Shown one piece after another: positions 54,694-63,223 of a stretch of 64,000 bases of DNA (the stretch's first letter is position 1; every line of letters starts with the position of its first letter). The stretch is from Mariniphaga sp. (GTDB lineage Bacteria > Bacteroidota > Bacteroidia > Bacteroidales > Prolixibacteraceae). Both the position numbers and the translations under genes were made by a program. The notes beneath the pieces are model-generated. The model was not told where the DNA came from. It saw only the letters and a list, made by a program, of their open reading frames with translations, and did no database searches. Location: NCBI GenBank assembly GCA_024636975.1, contig JAGXGA010000017.1:124001-188000 (forward strand), in the 5' to 3' direction.

Positions 54694-57417
54694 TTAAGTA
54701 TCAATGATGGAAAGGGGGAATCCCATCACTTCAACAAAACCTGCCATCACCGAATTTAGATAATGTTCAATAAAATCTTCTTCCTCTTCATTTTCTCTTT
54801 CGAATTTTACGGTTTCCGGTTTCTCACTTTTACCATCAGCTATATCTTCATCCAAAACAAGTGCATTAGCCAGGTATGACCCGATGGTATTCAAAAAGCC
54901 ATCCGTTTCAGGCGTTTCAGCCTCGCTCAATTGAATATTGAGATTTTCATAACTCATTCCAAATACTCCTTGGGCCGCACCATTGCTTGTTTCAAAATCC
55001 CACAGTAGTTTGTAAATAGTGCCGCTCTCTATTCCAAATCTTGTTGTATATTCCGTATAATCATTTAATTTGGTCAGGTCCAGGGTATCCAGTCTTCCTG
55101 AAACAATTACAGGTTGATTTGTGTCAGGCATTGGAATTATTACCTGCATCTCAAGCAAGCCTGCGCCCATAAGTCTTGTGCTGAATTTTAATGATGTTTC
55201 AGGGATATTTTTCAAAATGCTCTGGCTGTTAGACAAGTTCTTTAGACTAACATTCAGTTTATCAGCAGTAAATACACCGGGCTCCTCTCCATCTTCAGCC
55301 ATTTCTTCATAAGTTAATGACCCGTTGGTAAGGTTGAATTCGCCAACGTAAAATGGCATTCCGATATCCATGATCATTGCTTGCGGAGTTGGAAATGCTT
55401 CATCATCAGACTCTTCCTCGGGATAATTGTTGTTTTTGTAGACATAAGTTTCCAGTCCTTCAAGTAAAATCCGGCTGGCAAACAAGCCACTACCTTTTAT
55501 AATATCCTGAAACTCCAGGTTACTTAGTAAAAAACGATTTCCTCTGACTGTATACACCTGATTTGATTCAGGTGCCTCAAGTAACTGTTTATAGTTATTG
55601 TTGAATGAGTAGGAGAAGTTGTTGATACTAAAGAACTTTTCTCTGGTACTCATTTTTAGCAAGGCTAATGTTGCCTTATAAATATTATCAGGCATGGAAT
55701 AATTGATGTTCTCCAGATGTATAGCTATGTCATCGGCATGAAAAACTCTTCCTCCGGCAAATGCATTCCCTTTAGCAATATTCATATCCGAAACCTGCAC
55801 ATATACTACAGGAAGGCGGATATCCTGACGTTGTTCACCAAATCCTTCTACTTCCACATCTCCGTTAATAAAAGCAACCTTACGAATTGAAAGCTTGGTC
55901 AAATAATCACTTATAAAAGGATATAAACTTTCGATTTCATCGGATTCTTCTGTATCATTACCCTGACTCCTGGCCATGCTCGCGTGAATGGTTGGATTGT
56001 TGATTGCTATGCTGTCTATTTTCAACGCTTTAGTGGTTAATTCAGTAACATCGAGCTGGCTCACAAGCAACTCATGAAGGTTTAAGTGAATTAATTTTTC
56101 ACTGGATTCATTTTGCAAAGGTTTTACCGAAAGGTCATTTAGCTCAATACTTCCTTTTCCGTTATTAATCTCAATAATAAAATCATTAAGGTTTATCAGG
56201 TAATTGGCAACATCATTAATTTTCATTCCATGAACTGAACTTTTAAAATGCTCAGCGTGCAAAAATCTGTTGTCAGAAAAAGCTGGCATACTATCCAGCC
56301 TGAAGTTGCTGGATTTCAGGTTAAAGCTTTCTACTACTAATTTATAATTTTGATTATAGCTAAGATTTTGTAAATCAATTTCCTCTAAGTTGATTTGATG
56401 CACAAAATCAGGAAGAGATTCTCCAAGACTAAAAGTGGATAAGTCAATCGATCTGTTGTTTTGGTTTCCAGGTTCTTCAGATTCAAGTTCTTCTTCTGTA
56501 TCCAGGTAGGTAAAAATATTCAGGTTATGCAAAACCAAATTACGAATATTGGCTATACTGTCTGTTCGTAAAGCATTAAGCTCAATATCATTTAATTCAA
56601 ACTTGCTGTACCCTGAAAAAATCAGTGTATCTTTTATTGTGTTTCCATTGTTTAAAAACACCATATTTTCTGATAGCAGACTCAAATCTTCTTCCCGGGT
56701 GTCAATATATACAAGGTCAAAATCCAGATTCCAATCTACATTTCCGGAACGTTTGATTTCAATATCTTTACCTTCCAAATCAATCTGTGAGGCGTAGAAG
56801 GCACGTGTATCAGCAAATACTTTGTCGGCATCTATCAAAATATCATCACTGTTAAGGTTGAACTCACTGGCCGAGAATAAAAGTGTATCTGCACTTTCTA
56901 CATTTATCAGCGTCAGATCAATCTGGTTGAATCTCAGGTCTTTCAGCCGGATTCTGTCAATGTGCTCCTTTAAGTCAGGATAAATATTAAGTTGAGTCCA
57001 TGTAAAAGGTTTTGTTTCCTCGTCGTCTCCCTCAGTCCTAACCCTCATCTCCGTCCTGATATTCAGAAGTGAAATACGGTCGATATAAATTTCATTTGTA
57101 AGCAAAAATTTGAGCCAGGAGATTCCTTCAGCGGATATTTCACCTGCTTCCATATCAACCACAGGTGCTTCTCCCTCTCTTGCTTGTGAGGTATCGGTTT
57201 GCAGTATTATGCCTTCCAGAATGATATTGCCCGAAAACAATGAAATATTGACATCCTCCAGATTTAATGTGTACTGGCTTTCGTCCGCCTCATTAACTTG
57301 CCGCTCAATTATATTCTTTGCAATTGGATCTATGGCTATACCTATTATCAGGAGCAACAGTAAAACCACCCCAAAAAAATACATAGAAAATTTCCCGATC
57401 TTCTTTAACACTTTCAT
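54694..57417 (-). CDS. AsmA/DUF748-like giant inner-membrane-anchored protein
   Basis: The 907-residue protein begins with one TM helix (FSMYFFGVVLLLLLIIGIAI). A long beta-rich periplasmic region then repeats strands like LEDVNISLFSGNIILEG (near 50), VNIRTEMRVR, LRFNQIDLTLINVES and, near the C-terminus, VSGRLDTLDLTKLND and GIESGTIYKLLWDFETS, as in AsmA/TamB-type lipid-transfer proteins. Its C-terminus ends NSVMAGFVEVMGFPLSIIDT. It likely acts in outer-membrane lipid or protein transport. There is no operon partner. It lies between two tRNA-derived 49-bp direct repeats, so it could be part of an inserted segment. Confidence 0.8.
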   Translation of the reverse strand: MKVLKKIGKFSMYFFGVVLLLLLIIGIAIDPIAKNIIERQVNEADESQYTLNLEDVNISLFSGNIILEGIILQTDTSQAREGEAPVVDMEAGEISAEGISWLKFLLTNEIYIDRISLLNIRTEMRVRTEGDDEETKPFTWTQLNIYPDLKEHIDRIRLKDLRFNQIDLTLINVESADTLLFSASEFNLNSDDILIDADKVFADTRAFYASQIDLEGKDIEIKRSGNVDWNLDFDLVYIDTREEDLSLLSENMVFLNNGNTIKDTLIFSGYSKFELNDIELNALRTDSIANIRNLVLHNLNIFTYLDTEEELESEEPGNQNNRSIDLSTFSLGESLPDFVHQINLEEIDLQNLSYNQNYKLVVESFNLKSSNFRLDSMPAFSDNRFLHAEHFKSSVHGMKINDVANYLINLNDFIIEINNGKGSIELNDLSVKPLQNESSEKLIHLNLHELLVSQLDVTELTTKALKIDSIAINNPTIHASMARSQGNDTEESDEIESLYPFISDYLTKLSIRKVAFINGDVEVEGFGEQRQDIRLPVVYVQVSDMNIAKGNAFAGGRVFHADDIAIHLENINYSMPDNIYKATLALLKMSTREKFFSINNFSYSFNNNYKQLLEAPESNQVYTVRGNRFLLSNLEFQDIIKGSGLFASRILLEGLETYVYKNNNYPEEESDDEAFPTPQAMIMDIGMPFYVGEFNLTNGSLTYEEMAEDGEEPGVFTADKLNVSLKNLSNSQSILKNIPETSLKFSTRLMGAGLLEMQVIIPMPDTNQPVIVSGRLDTLDLTKLNDYTEYTTRFGIESGTIYKLLWDFETSNGAAQGVFGMSYENLNIQLSEAETPETDGFLNTIGSYLANALVLDEDIADGKSEKPETVKFERENEEEEDFIEHYLNSVMAGFVEVMGFPLSIIDT

Positions 57418-57599
57418 CAGTAAATAATTTTGTTTTTAATGGACTAATGAATCCACATGTGTTTGTAAACCGACTTTTCTGGCTTGCCTTTACAAGTACT
57501 GATGCCAATCACTGTAACATACCCTCATGTTTATTGTTTACTTATCTATAATAGCAGTAAAGGGGGTATCTCAATAGTGTTGGGACATATTTTCCTGCA

Positions 57600-57875
57600 A
57601 TACATAATGGAAAAGGAAAATCAAATAAAGTAAGTAGTAATAAATTCCGATTTAAAGCAAACGATGCTTTACTGGTAAAACTGCGGGTTTATTTGCATAA
57701 GGTGGTGCAACCAAAGTTTGATGGAATTTGCTCAACTGATATCTGGGTATTAAGAGCTAAAGAAGGATTTTCTCAGGACTTTCTGTTACCGGTTACCATA
57801 ACTATCGCTTTAGCACAAAAGGAATTTTATTCATTAAAAGAAAATAAAACCGTGTACCTTATTTGTACTGAATAA
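57600..57875 (+). pseudogene. Fragment of a type I restriction specificity subunit (HsdS)
   Basis: One forward frame reads SSNKFRFKANDALLVKLR, then VYLHKVVQPKFDGICSTDIW and VLRAKEGFSQDFLLPV before a stop at 57873-57875. It matches the conserved HsdS pattern KYRFKxGDxLxGKLRxYLxK followed by DGICSTDxxVLRxKxG. The first part is not preceded by a start, and a neighbouring frame (LGHIF) suggests an upstream frameshift. Only part of one target-recognition domain remains; no hsdM or hsdR is present. The listed ORF (TTG at 57693) covers only the tail. Confidence 0.7.
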
Positions 57876-57880
57876 AAACA

Positions 57881-57914
57881 AAAAACCTAATAACTTTTTA
57901 GTTGTCAGGTTTTT
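57881..57914. terminator. Terminator-like hairpin
   Basis: AAAAACCT (57881-57888) pairs with AGGTTTTT (57907-57914); inner bases partly pair. T runs flank it, so it could end either the HsdS fragment or the reverse-strand tRNA-like transcript. Confidence 0.4.
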
Positions 57915-57929
57915 GTATGCTTCAATCCG

Positions 57930-57992
57930 TAGCGGGAGGTGGGCTTGAACCGCCGACCTTCCTGATATGGATCGGGACGCTCTAACCCATTG
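57930..57992 (-). pseudogene. tRNA-like fragment (D-arm to 3' end) downstream of GIY-YIG frame
   Basis: On the reverse strand: GGGTTAGAGCG, then an altered anticodon arm TCCCGATCCATATCAGGA (8-nt loop, one stem mismatch), AGGTC, a T-arm GGCGG-TTCAAGC-CCACC (one mismatch) and acceptor-like TCCCGCTA. The D-arm and T-arm wording parallels the intact tRNA-Met at 58305-58378. The 5' acceptor strand is absent, and the anticodon loop has the wrong size. It is not a functional tRNA. Confidence 0.75.
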
Positions 57993-58242
57993 AGTTATTT
58001 TTTGCGATCATAGATTCGATAACTGTTCTGCTTTTCAACCGCTTTAAGAAATTCTCAAATTTCAACGCCTCTGTTTTGGAATTAAACTCCTTCGTCTATA
58101 CTACTTTCCATGGCCTGCCCGCTTTGGTGGATGGAGTAACTCCGGCATTATGTCTTAAAAGTCGTTTTTCGGTATCAGCAGAACTGCCGATATAGTAGCG
58201 GTCTTTGGAGACGCTGTATAGAATGTAAACGTAGTGTTTCAT
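57982..58242 (-). pseudogene. GIY-YIG endonuclease with in-frame stop
   Basis: Reading from ATG 58242 gives MKHYVYILYSVSKDRYYIGS, then SADTEKRLLRHNAGVTPSTK and AGRPWKVV, a TAG codon at 58098-58096, and in the same frame TKEFNSKTEALKFENFLKRL and KSRTVIESMIAKNNSMG before the stop at 57984. The YVYIL...YYIGSS core, R30-region and Glu-containing KTEALKFENFLKRLK helix are the URI-type GIY-YIG nuclease. The amber stands where relatives have Tyr (VVYT). The real stop lies inside the following tRNA-like fragment. The protein is either broken or read through. Confidence 0.8.
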
Positions 58243-58261
58243 AGGTTAGGATTTTTTTTAA

Positions 58262-58296
58262 TAAAAAAAGGGGAAGTAAAAAATATTTACTTCCCC
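58262..58296 (-). terminator. Terminator of tRNA-Met
   Basis: Perfect 11-bp stem GGGGAAGTAAA / TTTACTTCCCC, followed on the reverse strand by seven T, starts 8 bp after the tRNA 3' end. Confidence 0.8.
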
Positions 58297-58304
58297 TCTA
58301 TCCG

Positions 58305-58378
58305 TAGCGAGAGGCGGGCTTGAACCGCCGACCTCGTGATTATGAATCACGCGCTCTAACCAGCTGAGCTACCTCGCC
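58305..58378 (-). tRNA. tRNA-Met (CAT), elongator type
   Basis: The reverse strand folds into a complete 74-nt cloverleaf: acceptor GGCGAGG/TCTCGCT (two G-T wobbles), D-arm GCTC..GAGC with AGCTGGTT loop, anticodon stem GTGAT/ATCAC around TTCATAA (anticodon CAT), variable GAGGTC and T-arm GGCGG-TTCAAGC-CCGCC, discriminator A. CCA is not encoded. The G1 and sequence fit elongator Met; tRNA-Ile2 (CAT, lysidine) cannot be excluded. Confidence 0.9.
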
Positions 58379-58415
58379 TTTTATCTTCTTTTATTTCATG
58401 GTATACTTTTGCTTC

Positions 58416-58466
58416 CGACCTTCCCGATAGTGATCGGGACGCTCTAACCAGCTGAGCTACCTCGCC
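58416..58466 (-). pseudogene. Partial tRNA-Met copy with altered anticodon arm
   Basis: The reverse strand begins with 27 bases identical to the intact tRNA-Met (GGCGAGGTAGCTCAGCTGGT..TAGAGCG). It then continues with TCCCGATCACTATCGGGA instead of the Met anticodon arm, followed by AGGTCGG. The T-arm and 3' acceptor are missing. The replaced arm forms a perfect 6-bp hairpin or an 8-nt-loop stem. Confidence 0.8.
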
Positions 58467-58655
58467 ATTATTTCAGTCTTTTTTGTTGCAGGTGTTGTCG
58501 TTACCAGCAGGCACCCTTGAAAATCGAGGTGCAAATATAGTATTTATTTTTTTTCTGCACAGATAAGGTGAAAAATTTTGCCCCAAATTTAAAGGTGGAA
58601 TTCCCGATGTATTGTTTTTAAAAAAGAGAATAGCTATATTGCCGAAAAACTGAAC

Positions 58656-59033
58656 ATGACTGAGAAGATAAAAGTACAATTCGAATTCGTAATTAATTGT
58701 TCGCCAAGAGTTTTGTATAACAGGTTAAGCTCTGCCTCCGGATTGGCCGAATGGTTTGCTGATGATGTACGGGTTCGTGGCAACCGTTATACCTTTGTTT
58801 GGGAAGGTACCGAACAGGTGGCTGAAATGTCGCTGCGAAAAGAAAACAAACTGGTACGTTTCTCCTGGATTGAAGAAGAGGATACTTATTTTGAATTTAA
58901 AATCACACAAGACGAACTTACAAGCGATGTCTCACTGATTATTGTTGATTTTGCTGAGGAAGATGAAATTGTAGAAACGCAGGATCTTTGGAATTCCCAA
59001 ATTCTTGATCTTAAACGCGTCCTCGGTTCTTAA
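58656..59033 (+). CDS. START-like (SRPBCC) protein
   Basis: The 125-residue protein has a short Bet v1/START-like fold: KIKVQFEFVINCSPRVLYNRLSS near 4, GLAEWFADDV near 29, YTFVWEGTEQVAEM near 45, the strand KLVRFSWIEEEDTYFEFKI near 65, and a C-terminal helix (ETQDLWNSQILDLKRVL). It belongs to a family of small Bacteroidota START-like proteins with unknown ligand. It precedes the LptF/G-like gene by 143 bp. Confidence 0.85.
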   Translation: MTEKIKVQFEFVINCSPRVLYNRLSSASGLAEWFADDVRVRGNRYTFVWEGTEQVAEMSLRKENKLVRFSWIEEEDTYFEFKITQDELTSDVSLIIVDFAEEDEIVETQDLWNSQILDLKRVLGS

Positions 59034-59176
59034 TGTGCTGATTTCCCACTTACAGACATTCATACCTTACTTTAATGATAAATTGAAGGTTACTTGTGAC
59101 TTCTTAACCTTTTTTTGCACTACATGTCCTTTAAAATAAATAGTTTTGCAACTATATGGAAAAAAAAGCATAATTA

Positions 59177-60664
59177 ATGAAGAAGTTGCATTGGTACATA
59201 ATACGATCTTTTCTGGGGCCATTTTTTATGACCTTTTTTATTGTTGTATTTGTACTGTTGATGCAATTCCTTTGGAAATATGTTGATGACCTGGTAGGGA
59301 AGGGGCTTGATATGAAATTACTGGGCGAAATGATGTTTTATGCAACCTTTGGCCTGCTGCCCTACGCTTTTCCGCTTGCTATGCTGCTGGCTTCCATCAT
59401 GACATTCGGCTCACTGGGGGAAGACTACGAACTGCTGGCTATGAAATCTTCCGGCATTTCCCTTTTTCGCATCATGAAGCCGCTGATGGTAATTGCAGTT
59501 ATAATCACTTTTACTGCCTTTTATTTTTCCAATTACATTCTTCCGCATACTAACCTGCGGTTTACCACCCTTTTGTGGAGTGTTAAGCAGCAACGTCCTG
59601 AATTGGTGTTGCAAAAGGGAGTATTTACCAATGAAATTGACGGGTTTAGTATACGGGTAGGCAATAAAGATAAAAAAACCAACATGCTTTATGATTTGCT
59701 CATATACGATCATAGAGGAAATCAGGCAAATGAAAGTGTAACTGTTGCCGATTCAGGATACCTGAGTATCACAGAGGATAAAAAGTTTATGGTGCTGAAC
59801 CTGTTTCAAGGTGTGAATTACCAGGAGACTGGTGGGCCGGTACGACGTGGAAATGAAACCTATCCGTTCCGGCGCGATAATTTTGAGGAACAAACTATTC
59901 GGGCGAAAGTAAGCGGTTTTGATTTTAACCGACGTGATGAGAACATTTTTAGAAATACGTTCAGGATGCTAAAAATAGATCAGCTCAGGTATATGGAAGA
60001 TTCCCTGGGTATTGATTATTATAACAGGTTACGTAACTATATGCTACAGATCAGGTTTAATTCACCTGTCATTCAAAGAATGAATAACTACACAGTATTA
60101 CACGACTCCCTGAAACGGGATATTGATATTCAGCCTGACTCCTTATTTAATTTCGACGAATTTTTCAATGCGCAGGAGAAGTGGGTTAAGGCTGAAATTG
60201 CACAGGCTGCTCTGGCAGAAGCACGTAATAATGTGCAAACCCTTAATATGTACGACGATGAATTGTATAACCGAAAAAAACACCTGAATAAGTATACAAT
60301 GGAACGGCATCGAAAATTCACTTTGTCGTTGGCAGTGTTAATTTTCTTCTTTATAGGAGCGCCCCTGGGAGCTATTATCCGAAAGGGAGGTCTTGGAATG
60401 CCTGTGGTTATTTCAATCTTACTGTTTATTGCTTATTATATTGTTTCAATGACCGGTGAAAAATCGGCCAGGGAGGACATCTGGGATATGTTTACCGGAA
60501 TGTGGTTCTCCACACTTATTTTTCTGCCTGTTGGCATCTGGCTCACCTATAAGGCGGCCACCGATGCCGCTTTGATGAGCTCGGAAACTTACCGTAAGAT
60601 ATTTGATAAACTGGGCATTGAGAAAGCAGGCAATTTCTTAAAATCAAAACTTAAAAGAACCTGA
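59177..60664 (+). CDS. LptF/LptG-family LPS export permease
   Basis: The 495-residue protein has TM1 near 12-33 (FLGPFFMTFFIVVFVLLMQFLW) and then GKGLDMKLLGEMMFYATFGLLPYAFPLAMLLASIMTFGSLGEDYELLAMKSSGIS (split 45-98), which holds the coupling-helix patch of YjgP/YjgQ proteins. A periplasmic beta-jellyroll region follows (about 130-330), then three C-terminal TM helices (ILIFFFIGAPLGAIIRKGG near 382, VVISILLFIAYYIVSM, FSTLIFLPVGIWLTYKAA). It forms the membrane part of the Lpt ABC transporter that lifts LPS to the outer membrane. A long periplasmic insert with a coiled-coil-like 290-345 region is typical of Bacteroidota. Confidence 0.92.
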   Translation: MKKLHWYIIRSFLGPFFMTFFIVVFVLLMQFLWKYVDDLVGKGLDMKLLGEMMFYATFGLLPYAFPLAMLLASIMTFGSLGEDYELLAMKSSGISLFRIMKPLMVIAVIITFTAFYFSNYILPHTNLRFTTLLWSVKQQRPELVLQKGVFTNEIDGFSIRVGNKDKKTNMLYDLLIYDHRGNQANESVTVADSGYLSITEDKKFMVLNLFQGVNYQETGGPVRRGNETYPFRRDNFEEQTIRAKVSGFDFNRRDENIFRNTFRMLKIDQLRYMEDSLGIDYYNRLRNYMLQIRFNSPVIQRMNNYTVLHDSLKRDIDIQPDSLFNFDEFFNAQEKWVKAEIAQAALAEARNNVQTLNMYDDELYNRKKHLNKYTMERHRKFTLSLAVLIFFFIGAPLGAIIRKGGLGMPVVISILLFIAYYIVSMTGEKSAREDIWDMFTGMWFSTLIFLPVGIWLTYKAATDAALMSSETYRKIFDKLGIEKAGNFLKSKLKRT

Positions 60665-60699
60665 TTAACTAAACATCAGTATTAATAAACGTACTCTAT

Positions 60700-61902
60700 A
60701 TGAAAATTCTGCAGGTTACAAATAAAGTTCCTTATCCGGCTACAGACGGAGGTGCCATTGCCTGTATGAATTTAACCAGCGGTTTTGCCATACTGGGTAA
60801 CGAAGTTACGGTACTTTCCATGAACACCCGAAAGCATCATACCGACTTATCAGAAATTCCAGAGTCAGTAAAAGACTGGGCCAGCTTTCACCTGGTGGAT
60901 GTGCCGGCTTCTGTTTCCGCCGGTGCTGCATTAATTAACCTCCTGTTTTCAGGAAAACCATATAATGCCGTCCGTTTCATTTCCAAGGCATTTTCCGAAA
61001 AGCTGAAAGAACTACTGACGAATCAGAAGTTTGATATAGTGCAACTTGAAGGACTTTATGTTTGTCCTTACATACCCGTTATACGTAAATATTCTGATGC
61101 AAAAGTTGTTTATCGTGCCCACAATATTGAACATGAAATATGGGAACGCACAGCAGCCATTTCAAACGGGTTCAGAAGACTTTACCTGAATATCCTTTCA
61201 CAACGGATTAAAATCTTCGAGAAAAAATTCATCAATGAATATGATTTACTGGTACCAATTACAGAACGCGACCGTATAATCCTTGATAAGATCGGGAACA
61301 TTCGTCCCACGCATGTATCACCCACAGGAATCGATACCAAACAGCTGATACCTCATGCCAAGAACCTGGAAAATCCTTCGGTATTTCATATCGGATCACT
61401 CGAATGGGCTCCCAACCAGGAAGGATTACTGTGGTTTGTTGAAAAGTGCTGGCCTAAGATCCATGCAAAATTTCCTGAGCTGAAGTTTTATATTGCCGGC
61501 AGAAAAGCTCCTGACTGGCTTATTCGTCGTTTTACTGCTCCCAATATAGTTTTTATGGGTGAGGTGCCCGATGCCTACCAGTTCATTAATTCCAAGGCTG
61601 TAATGGTTGTGCCGCTTTTTTCGGGTAGCGGAATGCGTATTAAAATTATTGAAGGAATGGCCCTTGGGAAGCCCATAGTTACTACACCAATTGGTACAGA
61701 AGGTATTTCTACCCAGTCGGAAAAGAACATTATAATAGCCGACAATGAACAGGAATTTGTTAACGGTGTGGAACGGTTGATAAATGATACAGAACTGTTT
61801 CATTCCATTGGCAGCAATGCTATTGAGTACATTCAGGAAAAATTTGATAATTTAGCGCTTGCATGTGCTCTTACCGGCTTTTATAAAAAGAATATTGAAT
61901 GA
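60700..61902 (+). CDS. GT4-type glycosyltransferase
   Basis: This 400-residue GT-B fold enzyme starts MKILQVTNKVPYPATDGGAI, typical of family 4. It has an N-terminal acceptor domain (VVYRAHNIEHEIWER near 131), a donor domain with FHIGSLEWAPNQEG near 228, KFYIAGRKAPDWL near 264 and the EX7E-like region VPLFSGSGMRIKIIEGMALGKPIVTT (split 306-332), with conserved Glu in IIEGMALG. It transfers a sugar from an NDP donor, probably to a surface glycan. Its stop overlaps the next glycosyltransferase by four bases (ATGA). Together they may build an EPS or glycolipid, but no polymerase is adjacent. Confidence 0.9.
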   Translation: MKILQVTNKVPYPATDGGAIACMNLTSGFAILGNEVTVLSMNTRKHHTDLSEIPESVKDWASFHLVDVPASVSAGAALINLLFSGKPYNAVRFISKAFSEKLKELLTNQKFDIVQLEGLYVCPYIPVIRKYSDAKVVYRAHNIEHEIWERTAAISNGFRRLYLNILSQRIKIFEKKFINEYDLLVPITERDRIILDKIGNIRPTHVSPTGIDTKQLIPHAKNLENPSVFHIGSLEWAPNQEGLLWFVEKCWPKIHAKFPELKFYIAGRKAPDWLIRRFTAPNIVFMGEVPDAYQFINSKAVMVVPLFSGSGMRIKIIEGMALGKPIVTTPIGTEGISTQSEKNIIIADNEQEFVNGVERLINDTELFHSIGSNAIEYIQEKFDNLALACALTGFYKKNIE

Positions 61903-63092
61903 TTCTGATTGCCTTATTCTGGATATTTTTATTTATCCTGGTATATACCTACATCGGTTATCCGTTAATTTTATGGCTGATCGTTACGGGCAAACGATTA
62001 CTTTTTCCTGCCAGGCATAATGATCAACCGGATTATGAGCCGGAAGTCTGCCTGTTTGTGACAGCCTTCAATGAAATTGATTTCGTAAAACAGAAAGTTG
62101 AAAACTCCCGGCAGCTCGATTATCCGCATCAGAAGGTGCAGTACCTGTGGGTAACCGATGGTTCCGATGACGGTACTGAGGTCAGACTGCGCGAGTATCC
62201 GCACAACGATGTTTATCACCTGCCGGAGCGGAATGGTAAAATGCACGCCATGAACCGGGGCATGAAATTCGTTAAAGCTCCCATTGTTATATTTTCCGAT
62301 ACAAATACCATTTTGAACCGTAATGCCATTCGTGAAATTGCAGCATGTTTCAGTGATCCTTCAGTTGGATGCGTTGCAGGAGAAAAACGAATTATGGAAC
62401 ATAAAGCCGATGTGGCATCAGTAGCAGGTGAGGGACTGTACTGGAAGTATGAATCGTGGGTGAAACGAATGGACGCAGAATTAAATACTGCCGTAGGAGC
62501 GGTGGGTGAATTATTTGCATTGAGAAGAGAATTGTTTGAAGAGGTGGAACCGGACACCATCCTCGATGATTTTGTAATATCAATGCGTATTGCTCAGAAA
62601 GGCTATAAGATTGCATACACTCCCAATGCCTATGCCGAGGAAACCGCTTCCATGAATGTTAAGGAGGAGTTGAAGCGAAAAATACGAATTGCAGCCGGAG
62701 GCATTCAAAGCCTGCCCCGTTTAAAAAAGCTGCTGAACCCTTTCCGGTTTGGTGCACTTTCATGGCAGTTCTTTTCGCATAAGGTCATGCGCTGGACTCT
62801 TGCACCGGTGTCCTTGTTTTTGTTGTTTTTAGTCAACGGGTTCATGGTTTTGACGGAAGAATTTCCTGGATATCCGGGTTTTTATACCTTCTTTTTTTAC
62901 CTGCAGTTGGTTTGTTACCTGCTGGCACTCCTTGGATGGTTTTTGGAAAATCAAAAATTACGCCTGAAAATATTATTTGCACCATACTATTTTGTGTCAA
63001 TAAATTATGCATCTATTCTTGGAATCGTGAGGTATTTCAGAGGAAGGCAACCGGTGCAGTGGGAAAAATCAAAACGGGCAGGCGTGTTGTAG
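61899..63092 (+). CDS. GT2-family membrane glycosyltransferase
   Basis: The 397-residue protein has a TM near 5-35, then a GT-A domain: VCLFVTAFNEIDFVKQKVENS near 51, LWVTDGSDDGTE (near 85), the DxD-equivalent IFSDTNT (near 128), AVGAVGELFALRRELFE (near 200), DDFVISMRIAQKGY near 224 and an RKIRIAAGG motif replacing the usual QxxRW (near 261). Three TM helices follow (about 305-375). It resembles processive or bactoprenol-linked synthases such as EPS glycosyltransferases. It overlaps the GT4 gene upstream, so they are one operon. Confidence 0.88.
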   Translation: MILIALFWIFLFILVYTYIGYPLILWLIVTGKRLLFPARHNDQPDYEPEVCLFVTAFNEIDFVKQKVENSRQLDYPHQKVQYLWVTDGSDDGTEVRLREYPHNDVYHLPERNGKMHAMNRGMKFVKAPIVIFSDTNTILNRNAIREIAACFSDPSVGCVAGEKRIMEHKADVASVAGEGLYWKYESWVKRMDAELNTAVGAVGELFALRRELFEEVEPDTILDDFVISMRIAQKGYKIAYTPNAYAEETASMNVKEELKRKIRIAAGGIQSLPRLKKLLNPFRFGALSWQFFSHKVMRWTLAPVSLFLLFLVNGFMVLTEEFPGYPGFYTFFFYLQLVCYLLALLGWFLENQKLRLKILFAPYYFVSINYASILGIVRYFRGRQPVQWEKSKRAGVL

Positions 63093-63168
63093 TCCTGCTT
63101 ACATTTGAAATTAGGTTAGCCAAACACCACATAACATGCTCCAATAGGCTTTCATTGTAAAGAATCAA

Positions 63169-63198
63169 TTTTATTATTAATTATTTATTGTAATTTTG
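63169..63198 (+). promoter_or_regulatory. Bacteroidota-type promoter for ribBA
   Basis: The -7 element TAATTTTG (63191-63198) follows a TTTT -33-like box (63169-63172) by 18 bp. Transcription would begin shortly after, about 20 bp before the ribBA ATG at 63224. No FMN riboswitch-like structure is seen in this short leader. Confidence 0.55.
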
Positions 63199-63223
63199 CG
63201 GCTGATTAAAATGGAAGAGGACA

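Noticed and set aside
58416-58466. A possible tRNA-Val (CAC) reading of the altered anticodon arm
   Set aside because: The T-arm and 3' acceptor are missing, and the loop is 6 or 8 nt rather than 7, so it cannot be a working tRNA.
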